DNA from: NORP233 sp050186825
Lineage (GTDB): Bacteria; Planctomycetota; J058
DNA: 64,000 nt
Assembly: GCA_050186825.1 (NCBI GenBank)
Contig: JBFWYD010000006.1
Span: forward strand, 62,001-126,000
Direction: 5' to 3'
This document shows positions 1 to 7,760 of the stretch, one piece after another; the stretch's first letter is position 1, and every line of letters starts with the position of its first letter. A model generated the notes under the pieces. It ran no database searches and had not been told where the DNA came from. It worked only from the letters and a program-made list of their open reading frames with translations. A program made the position numbers and the translations under genes.

Positions 1-702
1 AACCTGCGCCTCGTGATCAGCATCGCCAAGCGCTACCGCAACCGCGGGATGGGCTTCCTGGACCTGATCCAGGAGGGCAACTCGGGCCTGATGCGCGCGA
101 TCGAGAAGTTCGACCCGCGCCGCGGCTTCAAGTTCAGCACCTACGCCACGTGGTGGATCCGCCAGGCCGTGACCCGGGCCCTGGCCGAGAAGTCGCGCAT
201 GATCCGCGTCCCGGTCTACCTGACCGACGTGCTCCAGAAGGTGCGCCGGCTCTCGCGCGAGCTCGACGAGGCCACCGGTCGCCCCCTGGACCTCCACCAG
301 ATGGCGCGCGTGATCGGGGTCGCGCCCCAGGAGGCCGAGCGCGTGCTCAAGGCGGCGCGCGCGCCGATCTCGCTCGACACCCCCTACACCGACGACGCCG
401 AGGGCGACTTCGGCGACTACCTCGAGGACAGAGGCGCGCCGCGCCCCGACGCCGGGGTCCAGCGCGCGCTCCTGGCCGAGCAGATCCGCGGCGTGCTCTC
501 CGACCTGCCCGTGCGCGAGCGCGAGGTGATCGTGCTCCGCTACGGGCTCGACGGCGGGCGCGTGCACACCCTCGAGGAGCTCGGGCGCCGCTTCAACGTC
601 ACGCGCGAGCGCGTGCGCCAGATCGAGATCCGCGCCATCCGCAAGCTCCAGGCGCCCAACCGCGCGGCCTGCCTGGAGAGCTTCCTGGACGTGCTCCAGT
701 AG
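1..702 (+). CDS. RNA polymerase sigma-70 family factor, 5' truncated
   Basis: The reading frame is open from the first base; the first residues are NLRLV, the conserved start of sigma-70 region 2, so the true start lies upstream. Region 2.3-2.4 is visible (FSTYATWWIRQAVTRAL), followed by region 3 and a C-terminal region 4.2 helix-turn-helix (LEELGRRFNVTRERVRQIE, about residues 195-215 of the visible part). It should direct core RNA polymerase to promoters. Region 2 and 4 sequences are RpoD/RpoS/RpoH-like rather than ECF-like. Whether it is the primary or an alternative group 2/3 factor cannot be decided without the N-terminus. The stop codon is followed within 8 bases by the next ATG, so the small downstream gene is probably co-transcribed. 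Confidence 0.93.
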   Translation, partial: NLRLVISIAKRYRNRGMGFLDLIQEGNSGLMRAIEKFDPRRGFKFSTYATWWIRQAVTRALAEKSRMIRVPVYLTDVLQKVRRLSRELDEATGRPLDLHQMARVIGVAPQEAERVLKAARAPISLDTPYTDDAEGDFGDYLEDRGAPRPDAGVQRALLAEQIRGVLSDLPVREREVIVLRYGLDGGRVHTLEELGRRFNVTRERVRQIEIRAIRKLQAPNRAACLESFLDVLQ

Positions 703-709
703 GAGTCCC

Positions 710-847
710 ATGAGCGACGCCCCGCCCCCCTTGAGCGAGGACCAGACCAGCGGGCGCCTGTTCGTGCGCTGGAACGCGGCTGCGCTGGCCCTGGCGCTGC
801 TGCTGCTCGTGCTCGGCGTCGCGCTGGTGCGCGCCGGCTACCGGTAG
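710..847 (+). CDS. small single-span membrane peptide (45 aa)
   Basis: A 45-codon ORF starts at ATG 710, with AGGAG (701-705) correctly placed and overlapping the sigma factor stop. The protein has a polar N-terminus of about 22 residues, then one Leu/Ala/Val-rich transmembrane helix (about residues 23-41) ending in RAGYR. It is too small for family recognition. Position 8 bp after a sigma factor gene could mean a small membrane partner, but that is inference; it may simply be a short gene in the same operon. Codon use is GC3-rich like its neighbours. Confidence 0.55.
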   Translation: MSDAPPPLSEDQTSGRLFVRWNAAALALALLLLVLGVALVRAGYR

Positions 848-856
848 GCGGCGCGC

Positions 857-1594
857 GTGCGGATCGTGATCACGGGCGCCACCTCGGGGCTGGGCGCGGA
901 GCTGGCCCGCCAGTACGCGGGCGACGGGGCCACGCACCTGGGCCTGGTCGGGCGGCGCGCGGAGCTGCTCGAGGAGGTGGCCGGCGCCTGCCGCGCGCTG
1001 GGCTGCGAGGTGCGCACCTACACCCAGGACGTGAGCGACCCCGACGGCATGGTCGCCCTGGCCGCGGACTTCGTGGGCTGGGCCGGCGGCGCGGACCTCG
1101 TGATCGCCAACGCCGGGCTGGGCATGCCCGATCGCATCCTCCAGGGCGACCCGCGCCCGCTCGGCAAGATGCTCACGGTCAACGTGAACGGGGTCGTGAA
1201 CACGATCCTGCCCTTCCTCCCGACCATGAAGGCGCAGGGGGCGGGGCAGGTGGTGGCCGTCGCCTCGCAGGCGGGCTTCCGGGCCACCCCCGGGCACGCC
1301 GGCTACGCGGCCACCAAGATCGCGGTCCGCACCCTGATGGACGGCTGGGACTACGAGTTGCGCCCGCTGGGGATCGCGACCACCACCATCAACCCGGGCT
1401 TCGTGGTCTCGGAGATGACGGCCAAGAACCGCTTTCCGATGCCCTTCATCCTCTCGACCGACGTGGCCGTGCGGCGGATGCGCAAGGCGATCCGCCGCCG
1501 CCGCCGGACCTACACCTTCCCCCGCCGGCTGTTCGCGCTGATCCTCCTGCTGCTGGTCCTGCCGCGCTTCGTGGTCGCGCGGGTCCGCGGGTGA
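857..1594 (+). CDS. short-chain dehydrogenase/reductase (SDR)
   Basis: This is a 245-aa classical SDR. The N-terminal cofactor motif TGATSGLG (residues 6-13) forms the Rossmann turn, IANAG is the structural NAG motif, and YAATK supplies the catalytic Tyr and Lys, with Ser in the preceding AVASQ strand. It probably reduces or oxidises a hydroxyl/keto substrate with NAD(P)H; substrate is not predictable. Unusually, the C-terminus (about residues 220-240) is a hydrophobic helix (FALILLLLVLPRF) preceded by a basic stretch (RRRRR), suggesting membrane attachment as seen in lipid-acting SDRs. Start is GTG 857. Its stop overlaps the next gene's GTG (GTGA at 1591-1594), indicating translational coupling. 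Confidence 0.88.
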   Translation: MRIVITGATSGLGAELARQYAGDGATHLGLVGRRAELLEEVAGACRALGCEVRTYTQDVSDPDGMVALAADFVGWAGGADLVIANAGLGMPDRILQGDPRPLGKMLTVNVNGVVNTILPFLPTMKAQGAGQVVAVASQAGFRATPGHAGYAATKIAVRTLMDGWDYELRPLGIATTTINPGFVVSEMTAKNRFPMPFILSTDVAVRRMRKAIRRRRRTYTFPRRLFALILLLLVLPRFVVARVRG

Positions 1595-2421
1595 GCGAGC
1601 AGGACGACCCCTTCGCGCCGCTGCGCGGGATGCAGCTCCCGCGCCCGGGGGCCCCGCTCCCGCCCGCGCCGGGCGAGCTCCCCGGGGGGCCGCCCCTGGC
1701 GACGCCGCAGCCCGAGGCCTGGAGCTGGCCGACCCTCCGGCGCGGGCTGGTGCGCGGCGGCTTCGACCTGGTCGTGGCGCTGCTCTCGCTTGGCGTGCTG
1801 GCCTGGCAGATCGCTGCCTACGTGACCTGGGACTGGTGGCTGGGCGCCGCGGCCCGGCTCGCGGGCGGCGTGGCGCTGGTCGCCGCGCTGGCGCTGGTCG
1901 AGCGCTGGCTGGCCGAGCGCCCCGCGGCGCCCTCGGGCCGCGCCTGGCTCACCCTCGGCCTGGGGCTGTTCCTCACCCGCGTGATCGAGTTCGCCTGGTC
2001 GGGCTACCTGAGCATCGTGGTCCGCACGCACTCGCCCGCGGCGGCCATGACCGAGATCGTCCAGCGGCTGGTGCTCAGCCCCAACTTCGTCTCCTACGCG
2101 GTGATCGCGGCCTGGACGCTCCCCTACCTGGGCCTGATCGCGCTCCGCCTGCGCGGCGCGCGACTCGCCCCTCAGATCGCGGCGGTGGCCGGCCTGTGCG
2201 TCGCCGCCGACATGGGCGTGATGGCGATCCTCCAGGCCGGCTACGCCCCCTTCCTCGCGCCCGGCGCCTGCCTGCGCGGCGCGCTCCTGGGCGCCGGGAT
2301 GGTCTACGCGTGGCACCTGGGTGACCGCCTGAGCGACCGGCGCTGGGGCCGGGTCCCGATCGCGAGGGCCGAGGTCCGCGAGCTGGCGGCGCGCGCCGAG
2401 CTCGACCCTCCGCTCGATTGA
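1591..2421 (+). CDS. polytopic membrane protein, unknown function
   Basis: A 276-aa protein starting at GTG 1591, overlapping the SDR stop by four bases. After a Pro-rich cytoplasmic N-terminus (about 45 residues) there are about six hydrophobic segments, with short loops and a charged C-terminal tail. I do not recognise a family or catalytic motif. Coupling to the membrane-anchored SDR suggests a common process, perhaps lipid related, but this is only context. A convergent gene lies 190 bp downstream, separated by a palindromic repeat. Confidence 0.7.
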   Translation: MSEQDDPFAPLRGMQLPRPGAPLPPAPGELPGGPPLATPQPEAWSWPTLRRGLVRGGFDLVVALLSLGVLAWQIAAYVTWDWWLGAAARLAGGVALVAALALVERWLAERPAAPSGRAWLTLGLGLFLTRVIEFAWSGYLSIVVRTHSPAAAMTEIVQRLVLSPNFVSYAVIAAWTLPYLGLIALRLRGARLAPQIAAVAGLCVAADMGVMAILQAGYAPFLAPGACLRGALLGAGMVYAWHLGDRLSDRRWGRVPIARAEVRELAARAELDPPLD

Positions 2422-2429
2422 CAGCGTCA

Positions 2430-2611
<182 letters not shown>

Positions 2612-2612
2612 G

Positions 2613-3311
2613 TCAGGCCGTGAGCGCCCGGTCGCAGGAGGGGCAGCGCGCCTGACCGGCGCGGACGCGCTCGAGCGGGGCCTTGACCCGCCGGCCGCAC
2701 TCGCACTGCACGGGCACGACGCGGAAGGCGTCGCGCGCCGAGGTCGGCGCGTCCGGGCTCGAGACGCCGACGCGCGCTCCCAGGCGCGCCGAGCCGGGGC
2801 CCAGGCTCGCCAAGGGCGGGGTGCTCGTGGCCGCGGGCCCGGGGGCCGCGGGCCCGGGGGCCGCGGGCCGCGCGGCCAGGGGGGGCTCCGGGCGCGCGCT
2901 CGGCTCCGGCGGCGGCGGCGCCGGCTCGGGCTCCGCCTGCGCGGGAGCGGCGCCTCGCGCCGCGGGCGCCTCCCCTGGCGCGTGCGGGATCGTGAGCAGG
3001 TGCCCGCACTGGGCGCAGCGGCCCGGCTTGCCGGCCAGGGCCACGTTGATCCGCAGCGGCGCGCCGCAGCCGCCGCAGTCGAAGGCGAGCATCCGGCGGG
3101 CGCGGTTGGCGCGGTGGTCGCGCGCCACGTGGATCAGCTGGACCAGCTCCTCGCTCGGCGCCGACGCGGCGGCCGACGGGCGATAGGGCGCGAGCTCGGG
3201 CGGGGCGGGCGCGCGCAGGGTGCGCTGGCAGGAGGGGCAGCGCCCCTCCTCGCCCGCCAGGGCGGCCGGGACGGTGATCGGGGTCCCGCAGGTGCAGGCG
3301 AAGCGGATCAC
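2613..3311 (-). CDS. triple zinc-ribbon protein
   Basis: A 232-aa protein with three CxC/CxxC...CxxC zinc-ribbon-like modules: residues 7-29 (CTCG...RCPSC), about 75-105 (CGGCGAPLRI...RCAQCG) and at the C-terminus (CECGRRVKAP...RCPSCDRAL). The second and third are separated by a long Pro/Ala/Glu low-complexity linker. Each module has the 'PITVPAALAGEEGRCPSC' type of spacing that is common in planctomycete zinc-ribbon proteins; their function is not known. Start is GTG 3311, 16 bp after the stop of the upstream same-strand gene, so the two are likely one operon. Confidence 0.72.
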   Translation of the reverse strand: MIRFACTCGTPITVPAALAGEEGRCPSCQRTLRAPAPPELAPYRPSAAASAPSEELVQLIHVARDHRANRARRMLAFDCGGCGAPLRINVALAGKPGRCAQCGHLLTIPHAPGEAPAARGAAPAQAEPEPAPPPPEPSARPEPPLAARPAAPGPAAPGPAATSTPPLASLGPGSARLGARVGVSSPDAPTSARDAFRVVPVQCECGRRVKAPLERVRAGQARCPSCDRALTA

Positions 3312-3327
3312 CGCGTCCGGACCATCA

Positions 3328-3810
3328 TCAGGGCAGCGGGACCTGGACGCGGAAGCGCCCCTCCTCGTCGATGGTCTCGCGGATCTGGGTCAGGACCCCG
3401 ATCTGCGACTTGGCCAGGCGGTCCGAGAGCACGCGGCGCTGCTCCTCGTTCATGCCCTCCTCCGCGGCGACCTCCTGGAAGCGGCTGAGCGAGATGGCCG
3501 TGGCGTCGGGGTCGAGCATCCGTCCCTGGTAGGGGGGCGGGATCCGCCCCTCGACGACCTGGACCCGCTCGACCGGGTCGACCCGGAAGCGGATCAGCAC
3601 GTCGCCGGTGTTGGCGTCCACGTAGTCGAGGGCGGGGACCGAGCCGCCCTCGGCCTCGAGCTCGGGCGGCAGCTCCACCCCGTCGCGCAGGGTGCGGTGG
3701 AGGAACTGGGCGAGGAGGGACCCCAGGCCGGCGAACTCGCGGATCTTGCTGCGCGCCAGCACCGTGTCGCCCATGGTCAGGCGCAGGTAGATGAAGACCT
3801 TCTCGTCCAC
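3328..3810 (-). CDS. conserved-looking protein of unknown function (160 aa)
   Basis: A 160-aa soluble, acidic protein starting ATG 3810 (MDEKVFIYLRLTMGDTV). It has mixed alpha/beta character, no transmembrane segment, no cysteine motif and no signal peptide. The middle contains a strand-rich part (ALDYVDANTGDVLIRFRVDP) and the end an IGVLTQIRETIDEEGRFRVQVPLP strand pair. I do not recognise the family. It is divergent from the zinc-ribbon gene at 3904, with a 93-bp shared promoter region, and upstream of the triple zinc-ribbon gene. Confidence 0.65.
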   Translation of the reverse strand: MDEKVFIYLRLTMGDTVLARSKIREFAGLGSLLAQFLHRTLRDGVELPPELEAEGGSVPALDYVDANTGDVLIRFRVDPVERVQVVEGRIPPPYQGRMLDPDATAISLSRFQEVAAEEGMNEEQRRVLSDRLAKSQIGVLTQIRETIDEEGRFRVQVPLP

Positions 3811-3903
3811 GGCCCCAATCTACCGCTTGGGGGCTGTCCCACGCTCGCGGGCGTGAGCGCGGAGGAGGTTCCGCGGCCGGGCCCGCTCTGCGAAGCTCAC
3901 GGG

Positions 3904-4554
3904 GTGATCGTCAGCTTCACCTGCGAGCGCTGCCGCAAGACCCAGTCCGTCGCCGCGACCCGCGCCGGCAGCGACGTGCTCTGCCGCGGCTGCGGCAAGG
4001 CCAACCGCGTGCCCGGCCAGGCGCCCTCGCCCTACCGCTCCTCGATCGGGAGCTCGATCGGGAGCGCGATCGGCGCCCCACGCCCGGCGCAGCCCGGACC
4101 GCAGCCGCCGCCCCTGAGCCCGCCGCCGGCGGTCGAGGGCGCGGTCGGAGGCGTGGTCGGGAGCCCGGTCGGCGGCTCGGCCGGAGGCGAGTCGGAGCCG
4201 CCGCGAAGCGCGGCGCCGGCCAAGGGCGAGGTCGAGCGCCGCCGGCCCGCGCCCTACAAGCACGACCCCTTCCAGCGCCGACCCCAGGCGGGCGCGCCGA
4301 TCTCCTCCGGAGTCGGCCTGACCGAGCAGCTGGCCACCCAGACCCTCGCGCTCGGGATCGGCTCCTGGGTGTGCATGCTCGTCTCGCCCTTCGCGCTGCT
4401 CTGCCTGCAGCGCACCCGCGCGGCGGCCGAGCAGGAGGGCGTCCCCGTCCCGCTCCGGGCGCTGGTGGGCGGAGGGATCGCGGTGCTGACCTTCTTCACC
4501 GGCCTCATGAGCACCCTGATCGTGGTCGCGCTGGTCCTCGCCGGCCGTCACTGA
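3904..4554 (+). CDS. zinc-ribbon membrane protein
   Basis: A 216-aa protein starting at GTG 3904 (VIVSFTCERCRKTQSV). The N-terminal zinc ribbon has CERC and CRGC pairs (about residues 6-35), followed by a Ser/Pro/Gly-rich linker of about 100 residues, then two hydrophobic helices at the C-terminus (about 143-165 and 185-210). The layout, ribbon plus linker plus membrane helices, resembles planctomycete proteins of unknown function. An in-frame GTG at 3853 is an alternative start with no better ribosome-binding site; I chose 3904 because the zinc ribbon then begins at the N-terminus, as in the other two ribbon proteins here (2613-3311, 20987-21721). Confidence 0.68.
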   Translation: MIVSFTCERCRKTQSVAATRAGSDVLCRGCGKANRVPGQAPSPYRSSIGSSIGSAIGAPRPAQPGPQPPPLSPPPAVEGAVGGVVGSPVGGSAGGESEPPRSAAPAKGEVERRRPAPYKHDPFQRRPQAGAPISSGVGLTEQLATQTLALGIGSWVCMLVSPFALLCLQRTRAAAEQEGVPVPLRALVGGGIAVLTFFTGLMSTLIVVALVLAGRH

Positions 4555-4963
4555 CCTCTGACCGCGCTCGCCGGTCGTGCTCCGCTCCGAGCCTCTGGAG
4601 GGCTCTCGCGATCTGCTTGCGCTGTGGTTCCAGTAGTGGCGGCCGGCCCGCACGGCCAGCCCCATTCTTCAACGCGCGCTGGCGCTGAAGGTCGGGCGTC
4701 AGCTCCGAGACCGGGTGGACTCGCGACCACCCTCCGCGGTCCCGCGGCCCCGCTTGCTCGGAGCGACCCGCCTTCGCCTATTGAGCCGAGCAAGGAGGCC
4801 GAGCGTTCGCTGGCGCGGAGGTCGAGCTGCGCTCGACCACTCCGCTTGCGTCGACCTGCTGCCGCCCGGGCGCTGCGCGCCCGGTCGCCAGCAGGACGTT
4901 CACTCCTTGGCGCCTTCGCCCCAGCTCCTGCCCCGCGTGAACGCTCGGCCTGCGCAGCTCGGC
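4555..4963. other. gene-free convergent junction with three hairpins
   Basis: I see no convincing gene in these 409 bp between converging genes. Three perfect short inverted repeats are present: CTTGCTCGG/CCGAGCAAG (4753-4761 and 4786-4794), GGTCGAGC-TGC-GCTCGACC (4820-4838) and CCGGGCGC-TGC-GCGCCCGG (4866-4884). The last two have 8-bp stems with three-base TGC loops. They could end transcription from either side, though no T-run follows. Confidence 0.5.
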
Positions 4964-6694
4964 TCAGCGCTCGAGGTGCAGGCGCGCGCGCAGGCGCGCG
5001 TTCTCGACCGCCAGCGCGATGTGCTTCGCCAGCGCCGAGAAGAAGGGCAGCGAGCCCTCTCGCACCTCCTGGTCGCCCTTGCGCGCGTCGACGTAGAGCA
5101 CGCCGATCCGCCCGGCGTCGGTGACCAGGGGCGAGCAGAGCACCGTGCGCAGGCCGAGCTCGCGCATCGAGTCCGAGGAGGACTCGCCCTGGGTGTCGTC
5201 GCTGGTGATCACGTAGACGGGCTCGCCGCTGCGCAGGACGCGCTCGGGGATCGAGCGGCTGAAGCGCTCGCGCAGCTCGAGCGCCTCGAGGTTGCGCCCG
5301 CGGGCCACGATCGTCGAGAGCACCCCGGCCTCGTCCGCGAGCATGATCGCGCCGCGCTCGGCCTCGCTGGCGTCGAGGGCCTTGTCGACCGCGAGCGTGA
5401 GCAGCTCCTGCACGTCCGAGGCCTTGCTGATCGCGTCGAAGGTCTCGACCAGCAGGCTGACGTTGGTGTAGTCGCGCGCGAAGTTGCCCGTGATGATCCC
5501 GGCCAGCCGGTCCTCGCGGGGCGCGATCGTCGAGAGCTCGGGCGACCAGGTCTCGAGCCGGTCGCGACCCAGGTGCTTGGCCCGATACAGGGCCTGGTCC
5601 GCCTTGCGCACCAGGTCGCCTGGGCTGGTGGCGTGCCCCGGGCAGCTCGCCGAGCCGACCGAGGCCGTGAGCCGGATCCCCTCGCCGAAGTCGTGGCCGG
5701 CCACCGCGGCGCGCACCTTCTCGCCGGCGATCGCCGCGCCGTCCGAGTCGGTCTCCTGGAGCACCACCGCGACCTCGTCGCCGCCGTAGCGGAAGCAGAG
5801 GTCGTCCTGGCGCATCACCTGACGCAGCAGCTGGCCCAGGTCGCGCAGCACCGCGTCGCCAACCAGGTGTCCGCGGGTGTCGTTGACCTGCTTGAAGCCG
5901 TCGAGGTCGATCATCAGCAGCGAGAAGGGCGCGCGCGTGGCCTCGAAGCGGCGGCGCACCTCCTTGAGCTGGCGCTCGAAGTGGCCGCGCGTGAACAGGC
6001 GCGTGAGCGGGTCGGTGATCGCCTGCCGGTAGAGCCGCTCCTTGAGCAGGGCCGTGGTGGCGTGGTTGGCGAGGGTCAGGAACAGGTAGAGGTCCTCCTC
6101 TCGAAAGGAGTAGGTGTTGGCGTCGGAGTCGAGGTAGATGCAGCCGAGCAGCTCGTCCTTGGCGCGCTCCGCGAAGCGGCGCCGCTCGGAGCTCTCGGGC
6201 CGCGCCTCGCCCTCCCGCCGCGGCGGCTCGGCGAAGCTGGTCAACGGCACGCACATGGCCGAGAGCAGGCCCAGGTTGCGCACGCTGGCCGACAGCCCCT
6301 GGGGCGCGCGCTCGGCGATGCTCGGCAGGAACACGGGCTCGGCGGTCTGGCACACCCGGTCGACGATCGAGCGCGGCACGTCGGGCGTGCCCTCGAGCGA
6401 GCGCTTGCGGTGGTCGCGGGCCAGGCGGATGTCCAGCCCGCCGTCCTCGTTCTTGAGGAAGACCATCCCGCGCTGGGCGTGCGTGAGCGAGACCGCGGTG
6501 TCGAGCACCGTCTCGAGCACGCTCTCGAACTCGTTGCGCAGCGTGTTGAGCAGGGCGCTGGTCTCGCAGAGGCGGCGCCAGCGCTCGAGCAGGTCGTTGC
6601 TCATGGCGACCGGCTCGGCGCGGAGCGTGCCCCCGCTGGCCAGCACCCGATCGAGGCGGGCGATGACCTCCTGCAGCTCGTCCTCTTGGCCCAC
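4964..6694 (-). CDS. GAF-GGDEF-GAF diguanylate cyclase
   Basis: About 576 aa from GTG 6694, chosen because AGGGGGAC lies just upstream; ATG 6604 is an alternative. A first GAF sensor (about residues 40-215) is followed by a GGDEF domain (about 230-390) with MIDLDGFKQVND and the signature GGDEV near residue 303, in which Phe is replaced by Val. An RxxD inhibitory-site motif (RQDD) sits five residues before it. A second GAF domain (about 410-570) follows. It should convert two GTP to cyclic di-GMP, gated by ligand or redox sensing. There is no transmembrane helix, so it is cytoplasmic. A cyclase between two GAF domains is less common than a C-terminal one. Confidence 0.87.
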   Translation of the reverse strand: MGQEDELQEVIARLDRVLASGGTLRAEPVAMSNDLLERWRRLCETSALLNTLRNEFESVLETVLDTAVSLTHAQRGMVFLKNEDGGLDIRLARDHRKRSLEGTPDVPRSIVDRVCQTAEPVFLPSIAERAPQGLSASVRNLGLLSAMCVPLTSFAEPPRREGEARPESSERRRFAERAKDELLGCIYLDSDANTYSFREEDLYLFLTLANHATTALLKERLYRQAITDPLTRLFTRGHFERQLKEVRRRFEATRAPFSLLMIDLDGFKQVNDTRGHLVGDAVLRDLGQLLRQVMRQDDLCFRYGGDEVAVVLQETDSDGAAIAGEKVRAAVAGHDFGEGIRLTASVGSASCPGHATSPGDLVRKADQALYRAKHLGRDRLETWSPELSTIAPREDRLAGIITGNFARDYTNVSLLVETFDAISKASDVQELLTLAVDKALDASEAERGAIMLADEAGVLSTIVARGRNLEALELRERFSRSIPERVLRSGEPVYVITSDDTQGESSSDSMRELGLRTVLCSPLVTDAGRIGVLYVDARKGDQEVREGSLPFFSALAKHIALAVENARLRARLHLER

Positions 6695-7050
6695 GACGTC
6701 CCCCTGGCTGGTCGGCGCGACAGGATAACCGCTCCCCCCGGCGGCCCCGGGGCCTCGAGCCCCTACCCCGGGCAGGGCGCGGACCGCTCGGGGGCTCCGG
6801 TAGAATCCGCCGATCGTGCGGTCCAGCCCCTGGTCCTCCCGCGTCCCCTTTGGCCCCCGGCTCCCGCTCTCGTCGCTTCGTTCCGCATCCCGAATCTGGG
6901 CGTGCAATGAAAGCGAGGGGGTGCGAGCGGGCGCAAGTCGCTGCGGCTCCGTGGGCCCGCGGGAGGACCGGACTTTGCCCTGTCGCCCGCCGCATGGTCA
7001 ACGGCTGCAAGACCTCGCGCCCACGCCCGAGCGCCCGGCGAGCTAGCCCG
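6695..7050. other. divergent intergenic region
   Basis: This lies between the divergent cyclase and ECF sigma factor genes. It should hold both promoters. A TAGAAT sequence near 6802 resembles a -10 element but has no clear -35 partner. No hairpin or repeat stands out. Open frames running through it are extensions of neighbouring frames without ribosome-binding sites. Confidence 0.35.
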
Positions 7051-7656
7051 GTGCACGACGCCGATCGCGCCCTCGTCGACGCGCTCCTGGCGAGCGAGCC
7101 CGGCTCCTGGGAGCTGTTCGTGGAGCGCTACGGCGGCTTCGTGGCCAGCGTCGTGACCAAGCTGCTCCGGGCCCGCGGCCAGCCGCTGGGGGCCGACGTC
7201 GACGACGTGGCCGAGAACGTGTTCGTGATGCTGCTCGAGCAGGACGGGCGGCTGCTCCAGAACTACGACCCGCGCTACAAGCTGAGCGCCTACCTGGGGG
7301 TGATCGCGCGCACCGCCGTGCACCGCCACCTGCGCCGCCAGAAGGTCAAGGCCGACCTCCCGGACGAGATGTGGGGCGAGTCCCTGGCCGACCCCGAGGT
7401 GGGGACCGCCTCGGAGGAGACGGTGGGGCTGGAGATGCGCTCCGCCCTCCGCCAGACCCTGGCCGAGCTGCCCGAGCGCGACCGCGAGGTGCTCGAGCTC
7501 TTCTACTACCAGGGCCAGGACTACCAGGCGATCGCCGAGCGGCTCGGCCTCTCGGTCAACTCCGTGGGTGCCGCCCTGACCCGGGCCCGGGGGAAGCTCC
7601 AGAAGGCCCTGGAGCGTCACAGGGACCTCTCCGAGAGCGATTGGCGATCGGTGTAG
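7051..7656 (+). CDS. ECF-type RNA polymerase sigma factor
   Basis: About 201 aa from GTG 7051 (VHDADRALVDALL); ATG 6994 is an alternative in-frame start and neither has a strong ribosome-binding site. Region 2 (about residues 20-95; VDDVAENVFVMLLEQ and YLGVIARTAVHRHLRRQ) and region 4 (about 135-190; LPERDREVLELFYYQGQDYQAIAERLGLSVNSVG) are clear, with no region 3, as in the ECF group. The gene for a FecR-domain membrane protein follows 104 bp downstream, so the factor probably answers a signal relayed by that protein. Confidence 0.9.
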   Translation: MHDADRALVDALLASEPGSWELFVERYGGFVASVVTKLLRARGQPLGADVDDVAENVFVMLLEQDGRLLQNYDPRYKLSAYLGVIARTAVHRHLRRQKVKADLPDEMWGESLADPEVGTASEETVGLEMRSALRQTLAELPERDREVLELFYYQGQDYQAIAERLGLSVNSVGAALTRARGKLQKALERHRDLSESDWRSV

Positions 7657-7760
7657 CGCGTCGCGTCAACCCCGTTGCCCGATAAAGACTTAGCCAACGT
7701 GCGGGGTCCGCTCGGATTCGTTGCACGACCGGGCCGGCTCATCGGCTACGGGCATTGGCA

